Of a DNA stretch of 44,663 nt, positions 26,357 to 34,684 are shown piece by piece. Every line of letters starts with the position of its first letter. Position 1 is the stretch's first letter. This stretch comes from Opitutia bacterium (GTDB taxonomy: Bacteria > Verrucomicrobiota > Verrucomicrobiae > Opitutales > UBA953), in assembly GCA_947488485.1 (NCBI GenBank), contig CANKZO010000003.1, forward strand, positions 1 to 44,663, in the 5' to 3' direction. A program made the position numbers and the translations under genes. The notes below the pieces were generated by a model. The model made no database searches and had not been told where the DNA came from. It saw only the letters and a list, made by a program, of their open reading frames with translations.

Positions 26357-27412
26357 TCAGCTCGTGGGCGTGGGGTTGACCTGCTTCTGTTCGACGGAAC
26401 GGTTCACGTTGTCCGAGATCTTCTTCAAGTTGTCGTCCATCGTGGTGCCGCCGCCGCCGTTGCTGTTGGAAAGCGGAGCGCCCGGGGCGCCGACCTTGCT
26501 CTCGGCCAACTTCTGTTCGGTGTCGGGGCTGTCGGTGATGACCTGACCGAAGGACTTCGCCGGCTCGGTCGCGCCGTTCGGGAAGATGGCCTGACGGGAA
26601 GGGGCGGTCTGCGCCATGGCGTTGATGGTCGCGGCGACTTCGGCCGGGAGCGAGGAAACGGCGGCGAGGATGGCGGAGAGCTCGGCGAGCTCTTCGGCTG
26701 GGATCGGGTAGACGAGCACCTTGATCGGCGCCAGGGCGGCGGCGGCGGCACCGGCCGGAGCCGCGGCGGCGGAGCGGGCGACGCTGTTGATCAGCGCGGC
26801 AGACGGCACGGAGCTGGCGGTCTGCATGCCGGGGTCGACGGCGACGGGGCCGACGTTGGCGCTGTAGACGGTGGTCTCGACGGAACCGCGGACGCAAGAG
26901 ACGACGATCTTGCCGATGCCGTCCGGACCGACGCGGTATTCGACGGAGAAGACGGTGCCGCGGATGCGCACGAGGCCGGCGGGCGTCTTGACGGAGAAGG
27001 TGGAGAGAGCGTTGAGCTTGCGGACCTCACCGATGACCTTGCCGCGCGGGACTTCGACTTCGGTCACGGACGGGCTCGGGTCTTTTTCGATCTGGCGATA
27101 AGGATCGGTGATGCCGGCCGAGGGTACCTGACGGAAAGTGCGCAGTTCGAGCAGGGTGCTGGGCGTGAGCACGAGCGAAGCGCCGTTCGAGAAGACCAGT
27201 TCGGCGGTGGAATCGACGCCGGTCTCGACGCGGGAGCCTTCTTGGAAGACCGCGCCGGACTCGAGCGGCTTACGCTGCGACTTGGCGTCGATGAGGGTGG
27301 CGGTGCCGGTGACCTTGCCGACCTGCACCTTGCCGGACTGCAGCGCGGCGGAAGAGACGAGCGGGAGGAGCGCAAAAGCGACCATTCCCAGGTACTTGAA
27401 AAAGGAAATCAT
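26357..27412 (-). CDS. Exported FecR-domain protein
   Basis: A 351-aa protein with a signal peptide (MISFFKYLGMVAFALLPLVSSA) and a FecR-like beta-rich domain over about residues 25-185: LESGAVFQEGSRVETG, ELVFSNGASLVLTPSTLLEL, VRGSVETTVYSA, and TPAGLVRIRGTVFSVEYR, which is the most conserved element. The C-terminal half is Ala-rich, then low-complexity with an NSNGGGGTTMDDN stretch. True FecR is a membrane anti-sigma regulator; this one has no membrane span beyond the signal and no sigma factor next to it, so it is more likely a structural or scaffold envelope protein. Terminators on both sides show it is transcribed alone. Confidence 0.82.
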   Translation of the reverse strand: MISFFKYLGMVAFALLPLVSSAALQSGKVQVGKVTGTATLIDAKSQRKPLESGAVFQEGSRVETGVDSTAELVFSNGASLVLTPSTLLELRTFRQVPSAGITDPYRQIEKDPSPSVTEVEVPRGKVIGEVRKLNALSTFSVKTPAGLVRIRGTVFSVEYRVGPDGIGKIVVSCVRGSVETTVYSANVGPVAVDPGMQTASSVPSAALINSVARSAAAAPAGAAAAALAPIKVLVYPIPAEELAELSAILAAVSSLPAEVAATINAMAQTAPSRQAIFPNGATEPAKSFGQVITDSPDTEQKLAESKVGAPGAPLSNSNGGGGTTMDDNLKKISDNVNRSVEQKQVNPTPTS

Positions 27413-27476
27413 GGGGGGACTGCGGGGAACCACTAAACTAAGGCCGCCCCCCACGGAGGCAACCCCTTTAAAACAA

Positions 27477-27502
27477 AAAGACCCCCAGAAACGGGGGTCT
27501 TT
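27477..27502 (-). terminator. Intrinsic terminator after phosphofructokinase
   Basis: AAAGACCCCC (27477-27486) and GGGGGTCTTT (27493-27502) are perfect 10-bp arms around a 6-base loop, continued by TTGTTTT on the minus strand. It lies 23 bp past the stop of the PPi-phosphofructokinase gene. Confidence 0.9.
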
Positions 27503-27525
27503 GTTCACAGTCAGAACGGTCAGAT

Positions 27526-28827
27526 TCAGGCCGTGACGTACTTCTCGAGACGGCGCTGGACGGCGATGGCCGAGAGCTGGGCGTACTTCGGAAGGCCCTG
27601 ATCGTAAGGAAGTTGCATTTCTCCCTGGATGAGCGGGAGGGCGTAGCGCACGAAGTCCGGGTGGATGGACATCTTGTCTTCGCCGATCCACTTCTCCGGG
27701 AAAACCTTCACGCCGTTGGCGATCTGGTCGAGCGGGGCGAGCATGGTCTGGACGGCGTAAGCCTCCTTCTCGGAGCGGGTCAGGATCACCATCTTGCCGG
27801 ACTCGCCTTCGAGGGCGGCCTTGACGGCGGCGCCGCCGCAGAGTTCGGCTTCATCGACGTCGGTCTTCGAAGCGTTGTGCGAAGCGGCGCGCTGGGTGAT
27901 GCCGAGCTTGGAGGAGCGGGCCTTGACGCCGTCGAAGCGGGATTCGACGAGCGTGCGCAGGTATTCGCCGGCACCGCCGAGGACGGCGTGACCGAAAGCG
28001 TCGGTGCTCGAGGTGTCGGCTCCGAGGTAGTTACCGGTGGCGTCCTGGACGCCTTCGGAGACGACGACGAAGCAGTGACCGTTGCTCTTGAGGACTTCTT
28101 CGACGCGGCGGATGAAGGCGTCGGCGTTGAAGGCGACTTCCGGCAGCAGCACGATGTGCGGGGCGGAGCAGGAGTAGTGGGTGTTCTTGACGGCCTTGTC
28201 GTCGTTCTTGTCGCGGCGCTGGGCCAGGACGGAAGAAGCGGCGAGCCAGCCGGCGTTGCGGCCCATGACTTCGAGGATCGAGACGAAGTCGTTCTGGCCC
28301 ATGGCGGCGTTGTCGAGAGCGGTCTCGCGGATGGTCACGCCGATGTGCTTGGCGACGGAGCCGTAGCCGGGGCAGTGGTCGGTGAGAGGCAGGTCGTTGT
28401 CGATCGTCTTGGGCACGCCGACGACGCGGAGTTCGTAGCCGCGCTCCTTGGCGAGGGCGTCGATCTTGGCGGCGGTGTCCTGGGAGTCGTTGCCGCCGAT
28501 GTAGTGGAAGTAACGGATGTTGTGGGCTTCGAACACCTGGAGGATGCGGTCGAAGTCTTCGGCCTTCTTCACCTTGTAGCGGCAGGTGCCGAGGGCGGCG
28601 CCGGGAGTGTGGCGGAGGGCGCGGAGGGTCTGCTGGGATTCGGCCGCGAGGTCGACGAGCTGCTCATGGAGCACGCCCTGGATGCCGTTGAGGCCGCCAT
28701 AGATTTCGACGATCTCGTCCTCATGCTTGAGGGCTTCGGAGATCACCCCGGCGAGGCTGGCGTTGATGACAGGGGTCGGACCGCCGCTCTGCGCGACGAG
28801 AAGGTTGCCAATGAGGGGAGAAGACAT
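27526..28827 (-). CDS. pfp: Pyrophosphate-dependent 6-phosphofructokinase
   Basis: Interconverts fructose 6-phosphate and fructose 1,6-bisphosphate with PPi as phosphoryl donor, a reversible step. The 433-aa protein begins NLLVAQSGGPTPVINASLAG. Two positions set the donor: GGNDS (111-115) has Asp where ATP enzymes have Gly, and PKTIDND (139-145) has Lys where ATP enzymes have Gly. Both are PPi-type. The Asp usually before that position is Asn here, as in some PPi clades. MGRNAGWLAA is the sugar-phosphate motif. It follows purB by 93 bp and ends at a strong terminator. The leader is C-rich without a Shine-Dalgarno. Confidence 0.92.
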   Translation of the reverse strand: MSSPLIGNLLVAQSGGPTPVINASLAGVISEALKHEDEIVEIYGGLNGIQGVLHEQLVDLAAESQQTLRALRHTPGAALGTCRYKVKKAEDFDRILQVFEAHNIRYFHYIGGNDSQDTAAKIDALAKERGYELRVVGVPKTIDNDLPLTDHCPGYGSVAKHIGVTIRETALDNAAMGQNDFVSILEVMGRNAGWLAASSVLAQRRDKNDDKAVKNTHYSCSAPHIVLLPEVAFNADAFIRRVEEVLKSNGHCFVVVSEGVQDATGNYLGADTSSTDAFGHAVLGGAGEYLRTLVESRFDGVKARSSKLGITQRAASHNASKTDVDEAELCGGAAVKAALEGESGKMVILTRSEKEAYAVQTMLAPLDQIANGVKVFPEKWIGEDKMSIHPDFVRYALPLIQGEMQLPYDQGLPKYAQLSAIAVQRRLEKYVTA

Positions 28828-28920
28828 GGGAGTGAACGAGTTGAAAAGTGGGTTGTGGGAAGCCCTCCCCCCCTTGGCAACACGGAAAACCCTCCCCTAC
28901 CCGCACCCCCCGACTTAGGC

Positions 28921-30351
28921 CTACAAAATGCGTCCGGCTTTGACCTGGGCGGACTCCGGAACCTTCCGGGTCCAGTCCGCGGCCTGGCGGACGAACACGT
29001 CGACCTGCGCCCCGGCGGAACCGGTCAGTTCGCCGGCCTTGGTGACGGCGTCGAGGAGGACGGACTTGGGCAAACGCAGGCGCGCGTCGGCGGCGAGGCG
29101 GTCGACGAGGTCGTTCCGCTCGATCTTGCCGGTGCGGAGCTCCTTGGCGACGGCGACGGCGTGTTCCTTGATGGCCTCGTGGGCCTCTTCGCGGCCGGCA
29201 CCGGCCTTGACGGCTTCCATGAGGAAGGTGGTCGTGAGCAGGAACGGCAGGTAGTGGCGCGACTCGCGGTCGATGACGGGGCGGTTGACCTCCATCTGGC
29301 CGAGCACGGTGAGGAAAGCTTCGAAGAGTCCGTCGATGGCGAGGAAGGCGTCGGGCAGGAGCACGCGGCGCACGACCGAGCACGAGACGTCGCCTTCGTT
29401 CCACTGCTCGCCGGAAAGCGAGGCGGCCATCGCGAGGTGACCGCGCAGGATCACGTGGAAGCCGTTGATACGCTCGCAGGTGCGGGCGTTCATCTTGTGC
29501 GGCATGGCGGACGAACCGACCTGGCCGGGCAGGAAGCCTTCGCTGGCGAGCTCGTGGCCGGCCATGAGGCGGAGGGTCTTGGCGAAGGACGACGGGCCGG
29601 AAGCGGCGGAGAGCAACGCGGCGACGACTTCCATGTCCATCGAGCGCGGGTAGACCTGGCCGACGGCGCCGAGGGCATGCGGGATACCGAGGTGCGCGAG
29701 CACGCGGGTCTCGAGCTGGGCGACCTTGGCGATGTCGCCGGAGAAGAGCGTGAGCTGGTCGAGCTGCGTGCCGACGGCTCCCTTGAGGCCGCGGGCCGCG
29801 AAGGCCGCGAGCGCGGCGTCGACCTGCGCGATGCCGCGGAGGCATTCCTCGCCGAACATGGCCCAGCGCTTGCCGACGGTAGTGGGCTGCGCGGCGACAT
29901 TGTGCGTGCGGGCCGCGATCAGGACGTCGCGGTCGGCCTGCGCGCGGCGGGCGAGCGCGGCGAGCGCGGCCACGCCCTTGGCGCGGACGAGCTGGAGCGA
30001 ACGGAAGACCTGCAGCTGCTCGACGGATTCGGTGAGGTCGCGGCTGGTGAGGCCCTTGTGGACGTGCTGATGGCCGGCGAGGGCGCAGAACTCATCGATG
30101 CGCGCCTTGACGTCGTGGCGGGTCTCTTCTTCGCGACGGCGGATGGACTCGAAGTCGACCTGGTCCTTGACCTGCTCATAGGCGGCGAGGGCGGCGGCGG
30201 GGATGTCGAGGCCGAGGTCGCGCTGGGCCTTCATGACGGCGATCCAATACTCGCGCTCGAGGACCACGCGGCCGCGGGTGGACCAGACGGCCTTCATCGC
30301 CGGGGAGGCGTAGCGGTCGGCGAGGACATTAGGGACGTTGTCGGATTCCAT
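28921..30351 (-). CDS. purB: Adenylosuccinate lyase
   Basis: Acts twice in purine synthesis, releasing fumarate from SAICAR and from adenylosuccinate. The 476-aa protein has the superfamily signature GSSAMPHKMNARTCE, the catalytic His region TRHDVKARIDEF and HKGLTSRDLTE, and RTHNVAAQPTTVGKR. It begins MESDNVPNVLADRYAS. The gene starts 21 bp after holA on the same strand and is followed by pfp. Confidence 0.95.
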   Translation of the reverse strand: MESDNVPNVLADRYASPAMKAVWSTRGRVVLEREYWIAVMKAQRDLGLDIPAAALAAYEQVKDQVDFESIRRREEETRHDVKARIDEFCALAGHQHVHKGLTSRDLTESVEQLQVFRSLQLVRAKGVAALAALARRAQADRDVLIAARTHNVAAQPTTVGKRWAMFGEECLRGIAQVDAALAAFAARGLKGAVGTQLDQLTLFSGDIAKVAQLETRVLAHLGIPHALGAVGQVYPRSMDMEVVAALLSAASGPSSFAKTLRLMAGHELASEGFLPGQVGSSAMPHKMNARTCERINGFHVILRGHLAMAASLSGEQWNEGDVSCSVVRRVLLPDAFLAIDGLFEAFLTVLGQMEVNRPVIDRESRHYLPFLLTTTFLMEAVKAGAGREEAHEAIKEHAVAVAKELRTGKIERNDLVDRLAADARLRLPKSVLLDAVTKAGELTGSAGAQVDVFVRQAADWTRKVPESAQVKAGRIL

Positions 30352-30372
30352 CGGGATGAAGTAAGGTTTATA

Positions 30373-31497
30373 TCAGGCGGGACGCTTCACGGCAAGCGCT
30401 CGGAGGAACATCGCGCGGACGGAGGACTCGTCCTCGCCGCGGTTGGAGGCGTCGAAACAGTCCGCGCACGCGAGCTGGAGGTCGACGAGCTCGGCCAGGG
30501 TGTAGCGGGCCGCCGCCGGGGCGACCTTGTTGCTGACGTACCAGGCGTTCTGGGAGAAGAGGTTGGCCGAGGACTTGGCGGCGGAGCCGAAGGTCGGTCC
30601 GTGGCGGCCGCTGGCGGCCTCGAACTGGCCCTTGGGCAGGCCGGCCTCGCTGACGCGGAAGTCGCCGGAGTCGACGAGGCAGCGGATCTGGATGAGCAGG
30701 CGCAGGCGGTTCTGGAGCGCGCTCAGGAGCGGGCGGCTGGAATCCTCGTTGAAGAAATAGCGGTCGAGCGAGGCGAGGCCCCAGGCGAGGTCGCGCGCGG
30801 CGAGCGCTTCGATGGGCTCGAAGAAATCACCTTCGCCGAAGGTCGGGACGAGCAGATGCACGTCGGCTTCCTTGATGGTGCCGCCCGGTCCGACGTAGGT
30901 GGCGAGCTTCTCGCATTCGCCCAGCACGAGGCGCGTGGACTGGCCGACGCGGCCGACGATGACTTCCGGGACGCCGCGGTCATACTTCACGCCGAGCGCC
31001 TTGAGGCGGTCGAGCGCGAGGGCGACCTGATTGTCAGCCTGGGCGTCGCCCTTGTCGAACGGGCTCTTGGACGGCGAGGCGTGGAGGATGAAGTCCTGCG
31101 CCGCGGACTTGAGCGAGCTGAGGTCCTTGCGCCGGCCGTCGTAAGGCGTGGCGGAGATGATGATCGAGACGGAGGGGTCCGCCGAGGTCGCGACCTCGAG
31201 GATGTTGGCGAGGTTCTTCTTCACCTCCTCCGACTTGGCCTGGACGGTGTCGGCGACGAGGTTGAGGTTACGCAGCCAGATGACGCGCTTGCCACCGAAC
31301 ATGGACAGCGTCTTGACCGACTCCGCGAACTGGAGCTCGAGCACGCGCGCATCATCGACCCGCAGGATCTGGGCGGAGATGATCTCGGCTTCGGCGTCAG
31401 GGCCCGCGGCCTTCCGGGCCTTGTCGTAGCAGGCACGACCGTCCTGATCGACGAGGTATTCGTCCTTACCAGCGATGATGGCGAGATAGCCGGGCAC
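30373..31497 (-). CDS. holA: DNA polymerase III delta subunit
   Basis: Clamp-opening subunit of the clamp loader. The 374-aa protein begins PGYLAIIAGKDEYLVDQ, like other HolA proteins, and contains FGGKRVIWLRN (typically FGxxRxVxxxN), an Asp-rich helical middle and a C-terminal collar region (SALQNRLRLLIQIRCLV, YTLAELVDLQLACADCF). I choose the GTG start: it has GGGAG about 8 bases upstream and puts the conserved beta-strand at the N-terminus. An ATG 21 codons upstream would add an Arg-rich stretch with no counterpart in the family. holB is only 5 kb away. Confidence 0.85.
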   Translation of the reverse strand: MPGYLAIIAGKDEYLVDQDGRACYDKARKAAGPDAEAEIISAQILRVDDARVLELQFAESVKTLSMFGGKRVIWLRNLNLVADTVQAKSEEVKKNLANILEVATSADPSVSIIISATPYDGRRKDLSSLKSAAQDFILHASPSKSPFDKGDAQADNQVALALDRLKALGVKYDRGVPEVIVGRVGQSTRLVLGECEKLATYVGPGGTIKEADVHLLVPTFGEGDFFEPIEALAARDLAWGLASLDRYFFNEDSSRPLLSALQNRLRLLIQIRCLVDSGDFRVSEAGLPKGQFEAASGRHGPTFGSAAKSSANLFSQNAWYVSNKVAPAAARYTLAELVDLQLACADCFDASNRGEDESSVRAMFLRALAVKRPA

Positions 31498-31659
31498 GCG
31501 CCTAATCTCCCGCCCTCCCCTCTCGTGGCAATCCTTTGTGCGTGCGGCGTGGAGCCGCACGCAGGGACAGAGCTAGGACTAGGGCTAGGGACAGGCCAAA
31601 CCTGGAAACCGATCCATGGCCCTGACTCTAGCCCTAGCCTCGGCGGGCGCCGCCTGCCG
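31498..31659. repeat. Palindrome-bearing gap between holA and cinA
   Basis: TGCGTGCGGC (31539-31548) and GCCGCACGCA (31554-31563) are perfect 10-bp arms around a 5-base loop. Next, the stretch from 31574 (CTAGGACTAGGGCTAGGG) and 31619-31640 (containing TCTAGCCCTAGCCT) form an imperfect inverted repeat of about 20 bp. Neither hairpin has a T tract, so they look like repeat elements rather than terminators. No gene is visible. Confidence 0.6.
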
Positions 31660-32940
31660 TCAGGCCCCGTGGATCAGGTCCTCGACGCGGTACTTGTTCA
31701 GCTTCCGGCGCATGAAATCGAGGGCGGTGTTCACGGCGCGCTGCTTGATCTGGCGACGGTCGCCGGGCAGGGCCATGCGCTGGGACCAGACGCCCGTCGG
31801 GGAGGCGTAACCGAAATAGACGGTGCCGACCGGGTCGGCGTCGGTGCCGCCGCCGGGTCCGGCGTAGCCGGTGACGGCGATGGCGTAATCGGAGCCGAAC
31901 TTCTCGATGGCGCCCGTCGCCATGGCGGCGGCGCACTCGGCGGAGACGGCGCCATGCTGGGCGATGAGGCAGTCGGGGACGCCGAGGATGTTCACCTTGG
32001 CGTCGTTGGCGTAGCAGACGGCCGAACCGGCGAAGACCTTGGAGGCGCCGGGGACGTCGGTGAAGGCGTTGGCGAGGAGGCCACCGGTGCAGGACTCGGC
32101 GAGGGCGACGGTCTTCTCAAGGCTGCGCAGCTGCTCGACGACGAGCGTGGCGAGACAGGCGTGGCCGGTGGCGACGAAATCTTCGCCGACCGCGTCGCGG
32201 ATCTTGCGGGCGACTTCGCAGAGCTGATCGGCCGTGGCGCCGCCGCCGGCGGACGAGATGCGGGCGTCGACGACGCCGGTGTGCGTGCCGAAACTGAGGG
32301 CCATGCCCGGCGCGAGGAGCGGACGGACGATCGACTCGAGGGGCACGGCGCCGATACCGAAGGTGCGCACCTGCACGTAGGCTTCGCCTTGGCAGGCGCA
32401 GCCGACCTGACGGAGACGGGGCACGACTTCGTCTTCGAACATCGGACGGAGTTCGAGCGAAGGACCGGGGAGCATGACGAGAGCGCGGCCGTCGCGATGC
32501 AGGAAGACACCGGGCGCGGTGCCGCGCGGATTGGGCAGCGAGTCGGCGCCGGCCGGGACATAGCACTGGCTGAGATCCGCGGCGGCGACCTTGCGTCCGA
32601 TCATCTTGAAACGATCACGTAGGGCCTGCTCGGCGGCGGGCACATGCGTGAGGGAAAGTCCGAGGGCGCCGGCGACGGCTTCGCGCGTATGGTCGTCAGA
32701 AGTCGGTCCGATGCCGCCGGTGGTGACGATGAGGTCGTAGGCGCCCCAGGCTTCGCCGACGGCGCGGGCGATTTCGGCGGCGTCGTCACGGACGACGAGG
32801 GAGCGGGTGATGGGCAGGCCGCGGCGGGCGAGGTGCTCTCCCAGCCAGAGAAGGTGGCCGTTCTCGCGGAGGCCGTCGAGGAGCTCGTCGCCCACGTTGA
32901 TGACGAGGACCTGTCTGGGTCGGCTGTTGCAGGAAAGCAT
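31660..32940 (-). CDS. cinA: CinA-like protein (NMN amidohydrolase / ADP-ribose pyrophosphatase)
   Basis: The 426-aa protein has the full two-domain layout. Residues about 8-175 are the MoCF/COG1058 domain (VLVINVGDELLDGLRENG, VTTGGIGPTSDDHTREA, GTAPGVFLHRDGRALVMLPG). Residues about 265-420 are the CinA C-terminal amidohydrolase domain (VALAESCTGGLLANAFTDVP, IAVTGYAGPGGGTDADPVGTV) with the Ser of ESCTGG. Homologues deamidate nicotinamide mononucleotide in pyridine nucleotide recycling, and some are linked to competence. It is divergent from uvrC across a 46-bp gap. Confidence 0.93.
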   Translation of the reverse strand: MLSCNSRPRQVLVINVGDELLDGLRENGHLLWLGEHLARRGLPITRSLVVRDDAAEIARAVGEAWGAYDLIVTTGGIGPTSDDHTREAVAGALGLSLTHVPAAEQALRDRFKMIGRKVAAADLSQCYVPAGADSLPNPRGTAPGVFLHRDGRALVMLPGPSLELRPMFEDEVVPRLRQVGCACQGEAYVQVRTFGIGAVPLESIVRPLLAPGMALSFGTHTGVVDARISSAGGGATADQLCEVARKIRDAVGEDFVATGHACLATLVVEQLRSLEKTVALAESCTGGLLANAFTDVPGASKVFAGSAVCYANDAKVNILGVPDCLIAQHGAVSAECAAAMATGAIEKFGSDYAIAVTGYAGPGGGTDADPVGTVYFGYASPTGVWSQRMALPGDRRQIKQRAVNTALDFMRRKLNKYRVEDLIHGA

Positions 32941-32986
32941 TTGCGGAAACGGGGCGTGCCAGCAGGGTTAGGGGCTCAGGCCCAAA

Positions 32987-34456
32987 ATGCAAACCGACCG
33001 GGAAGAACTTTCGCCCAAGGCCAAGGCCCGGCGTGCCCCCCATACCCCGGGCGTCTACCTGATGAAGGACGCCGCCGGGCTGGTCGTCTACGTAGGCAAG
33101 GCCAAGGACCTCAAGAAGCGCCTGGCCTCCTATTTCGTGCCCCGCCAGCGAATGACCCCCAAAGTGGCCGCGATGATGGACACGGTGGCGGACATGGAAT
33201 GGCACGAGGTCCGGTCCGAGACCGAGGCCCTCCTTCTAGAAGGCAAGCTGATCAAACGCTGGCGCCCCCGCTGGAACATCCTCTTCCGCGACGACAAGCA
33301 GTTCCCCCAGGTCCGGGTCGACCTCGCCGACCCCCTCCCCCGCTTCCGCATCGTCCGCGCCCGCACGACCGATGCCTGCCGCTATTTCGGTCCCTTCCCT
33401 CATCAGCAGGCGGTCCGCCGCACGCTCAATGAGATGCGCAAGAAGTTCGGCATCCTGCTCGCCGACAGCAACCCCGTCGCTCAGCCCGACGGGACATGGA
33501 AACTTTACGACGACGCCCGCGCCGAAATCCAGAAGCACGGCAACGTGATCACCGCCGAGGAATACGCCGTGCGCGTGACCGAGGCGTGCGCGTTCCTCGA
33601 AGGCAAGGTCGAGAGCTGGGCCGAACAGGTCGAGGTCGACATGCGCAAGGCCGCCGCGGAGCGTGATTACGAGAAGGCCGCGAGCCTGCGCGACCTGCTC
33701 GACGCGCTGAAGCGCACGACGGAGAAATCGCGCCGCTTCCTCCGCGAGAATCCCCTGCCCCGCCGCGACGAAGCCGGCGCCCTCGCCTCGCTCGCCGCCG
33801 CCCTCGGCCTCGAGCGCCCGCCCGCCACGGCGGAGTGCTTCGACATCTCGCACATCTCCGGTACGCTCGCGGTGGCGTCGATGGTGCGCTTCGTCGACGG
33901 CCAGGCCGACAAGTCCGGCTACCGTCGCTTCAAGATCAAGTCCTTCGAGGGCAATGACGACTTCCGCTCGATGCAGGAAGTGGTCGGCCGCCGCTACACG
34001 CGCCTGCACGAAGAGCACCGCGCCTTCCCCGAGCTCGTCATCATCGATGGCGGCCTCGGCCAGGTCGGCGCCGCGCTCGCGGCCTTCAAGGAACACGACC
34101 TCGCCCCGCCTCCGCTCATCGGCCTCGCCAAGCGCGAAGAGACGATCGTCTTCCCCGACGGCCGCGAGCTGAAGCTGCCGCGGCACGACGTCGGTCTCGC
34201 CCTGCTCATGCGCATTCGCGACGAGGCCCACCGCTTCGCCAACGACTTCAACGCCGAACTCCGCAGCCGCAAGCTACGCGAGTCGCTGCTCGACGAGATG
34301 CCCGGCCTCGGGCCCAAGCGGAAGGACGCGCTGCTCGAACATTTCGGCAGCATCCAGAAGCTGCGCAAGGCCACCGTCGAGGAGATCGCCGAAGTCGCCG
34401 GCCTCAGCGACAAACTCGCCGGCGAAGTGAAGGCGTATTTAGAGGCCAGAGGGTGA
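32987..34456 (+). CDS. uvrC: Excinuclease ABC subunit C, short form
   Basis: Nuclease of nucleotide excision repair that cuts both sides of a lesion after UvrAB loading. The 489-aa protein is about 110 residues shorter than E. coli UvrC. In order: GIY-YIG nuclease (TPGVYLMKD and VVYVGKAKDLKKRL, residues 20-45), UVR coiled coil binding UvrB (about 212-247), RNase H-like nuclease with D286 (ECFDISH), D354 (VIIDGG), D412 and H415 (RDEAHRF), and helix-hairpin-helix repeats (435-485). Two things are missing: the four cysteines that normally lie between the GIY-YIG domain and the UVR helix (152-199 has no Cys), and the segment that usually joins UVR to the RNase H core. The catalytic residues are all present. 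Confidence 0.93.
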   Translation: MQTDREELSPKAKARRAPHTPGVYLMKDAAGLVVYVGKAKDLKKRLASYFVPRQRMTPKVAAMMDTVADMEWHEVRSETEALLLEGKLIKRWRPRWNILFRDDKQFPQVRVDLADPLPRFRIVRARTTDACRYFGPFPHQQAVRRTLNEMRKKFGILLADSNPVAQPDGTWKLYDDARAEIQKHGNVITAEEYAVRVTEACAFLEGKVESWAEQVEVDMRKAAAERDYEKAASLRDLLDALKRTTEKSRRFLRENPLPRRDEAGALASLAAALGLERPPATAECFDISHISGTLAVASMVRFVDGQADKSGYRRFKIKSFEGNDDFRSMQEVVGRRYTRLHEEHRAFPELVIIDGGLGQVGAALAAFKEHDLAPPPLIGLAKREETIVFPDGRELKLPRHDVGLALLMRIRDEAHRFANDFNAELRSRKLRESLLDEMPGLGPKRKDALLEHFGSIQKLRKATVEEIAEVAGLSDKLAGEVKAYLEARG

Positions 34457-34684
34457 TGGGTAGGGACGCGATGACATCGCGTCCGTTCGCCGAAAGACAA
34501 AGGGAGACCGGAAACCAGAAAGGATGCTTGGGCTATGATGTCCCCAGCCAATCATCCGGTCTCCGGTTTCCCTTTGAGTTATGCGTCACTGTCTTGGGTA
34601 GGGTTGAGCGCCCTCGCTCGACCGTGGCTGACCAAGGGTGGTCAGCCCTACCCCGACCAACCAGGGCAGCACGCGGTGCCGCCC
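34457..34684. repeat. Run of five stem-loops downstream of uvrC
   Basis: This 228-bp gap between convergent genes is almost entirely palindromic. Stems: 34464-34484 (10-bp perfect arms, 1-base loop); 34499-34516 with 34558-34575 (16 of 18 paired); 34602-34623 (9 bp, one G-T pair); 34626-34647 (GGCTGACC/GGTCAGCC, perfect 8 bp); 34664-34684 (GGGC/GCCC and GCAC/GTGC with one mismatch), which ends at the stop codon of the minus-strand gene. Units begin or end with GGTAGGG/CCCTACC. No T tracts follow, so they are not standard terminators. They look like dispersed palindromic repeats (REP-like). Confidence 0.7.
34542..34582 (+). repeat. 41-bp direct repeat, copy 1
   Basis: Begins CCCCAGCCAATCATCCGG and ends CCCTTTGAGTTAT. 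It matches 36779-36819 at 40 of 41 positions in the same orientation, with looser similarity for about 15 bp further upstream. The two copies flank the two-gene lipid cassette. Copy 1 contains the right arm of the imperfect hairpin described for this gap. Confidence 0.8.

Noticed and set aside
26357..27412. FecR-type anti-sigma regulator of iron uptake
   Set aside because: No sigma factor or TonB receptor is adjacent, there is no membrane anchor beyond a signal peptide, and terminators isolate the gene.
31539..31563. Hairpin as a terminator for cinA
   Set aside because: There is no T run on the minus strand after the stem; better explained as a repeat element.
27613..32622. Very long open frame on the plus strand (over 1600 codons) across pfp, purB, holA and cinA
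   Set aside because: It is antisense to four well-recognised genes, has biased low-complexity composition, and is the usual result of high GC at third codon positions.
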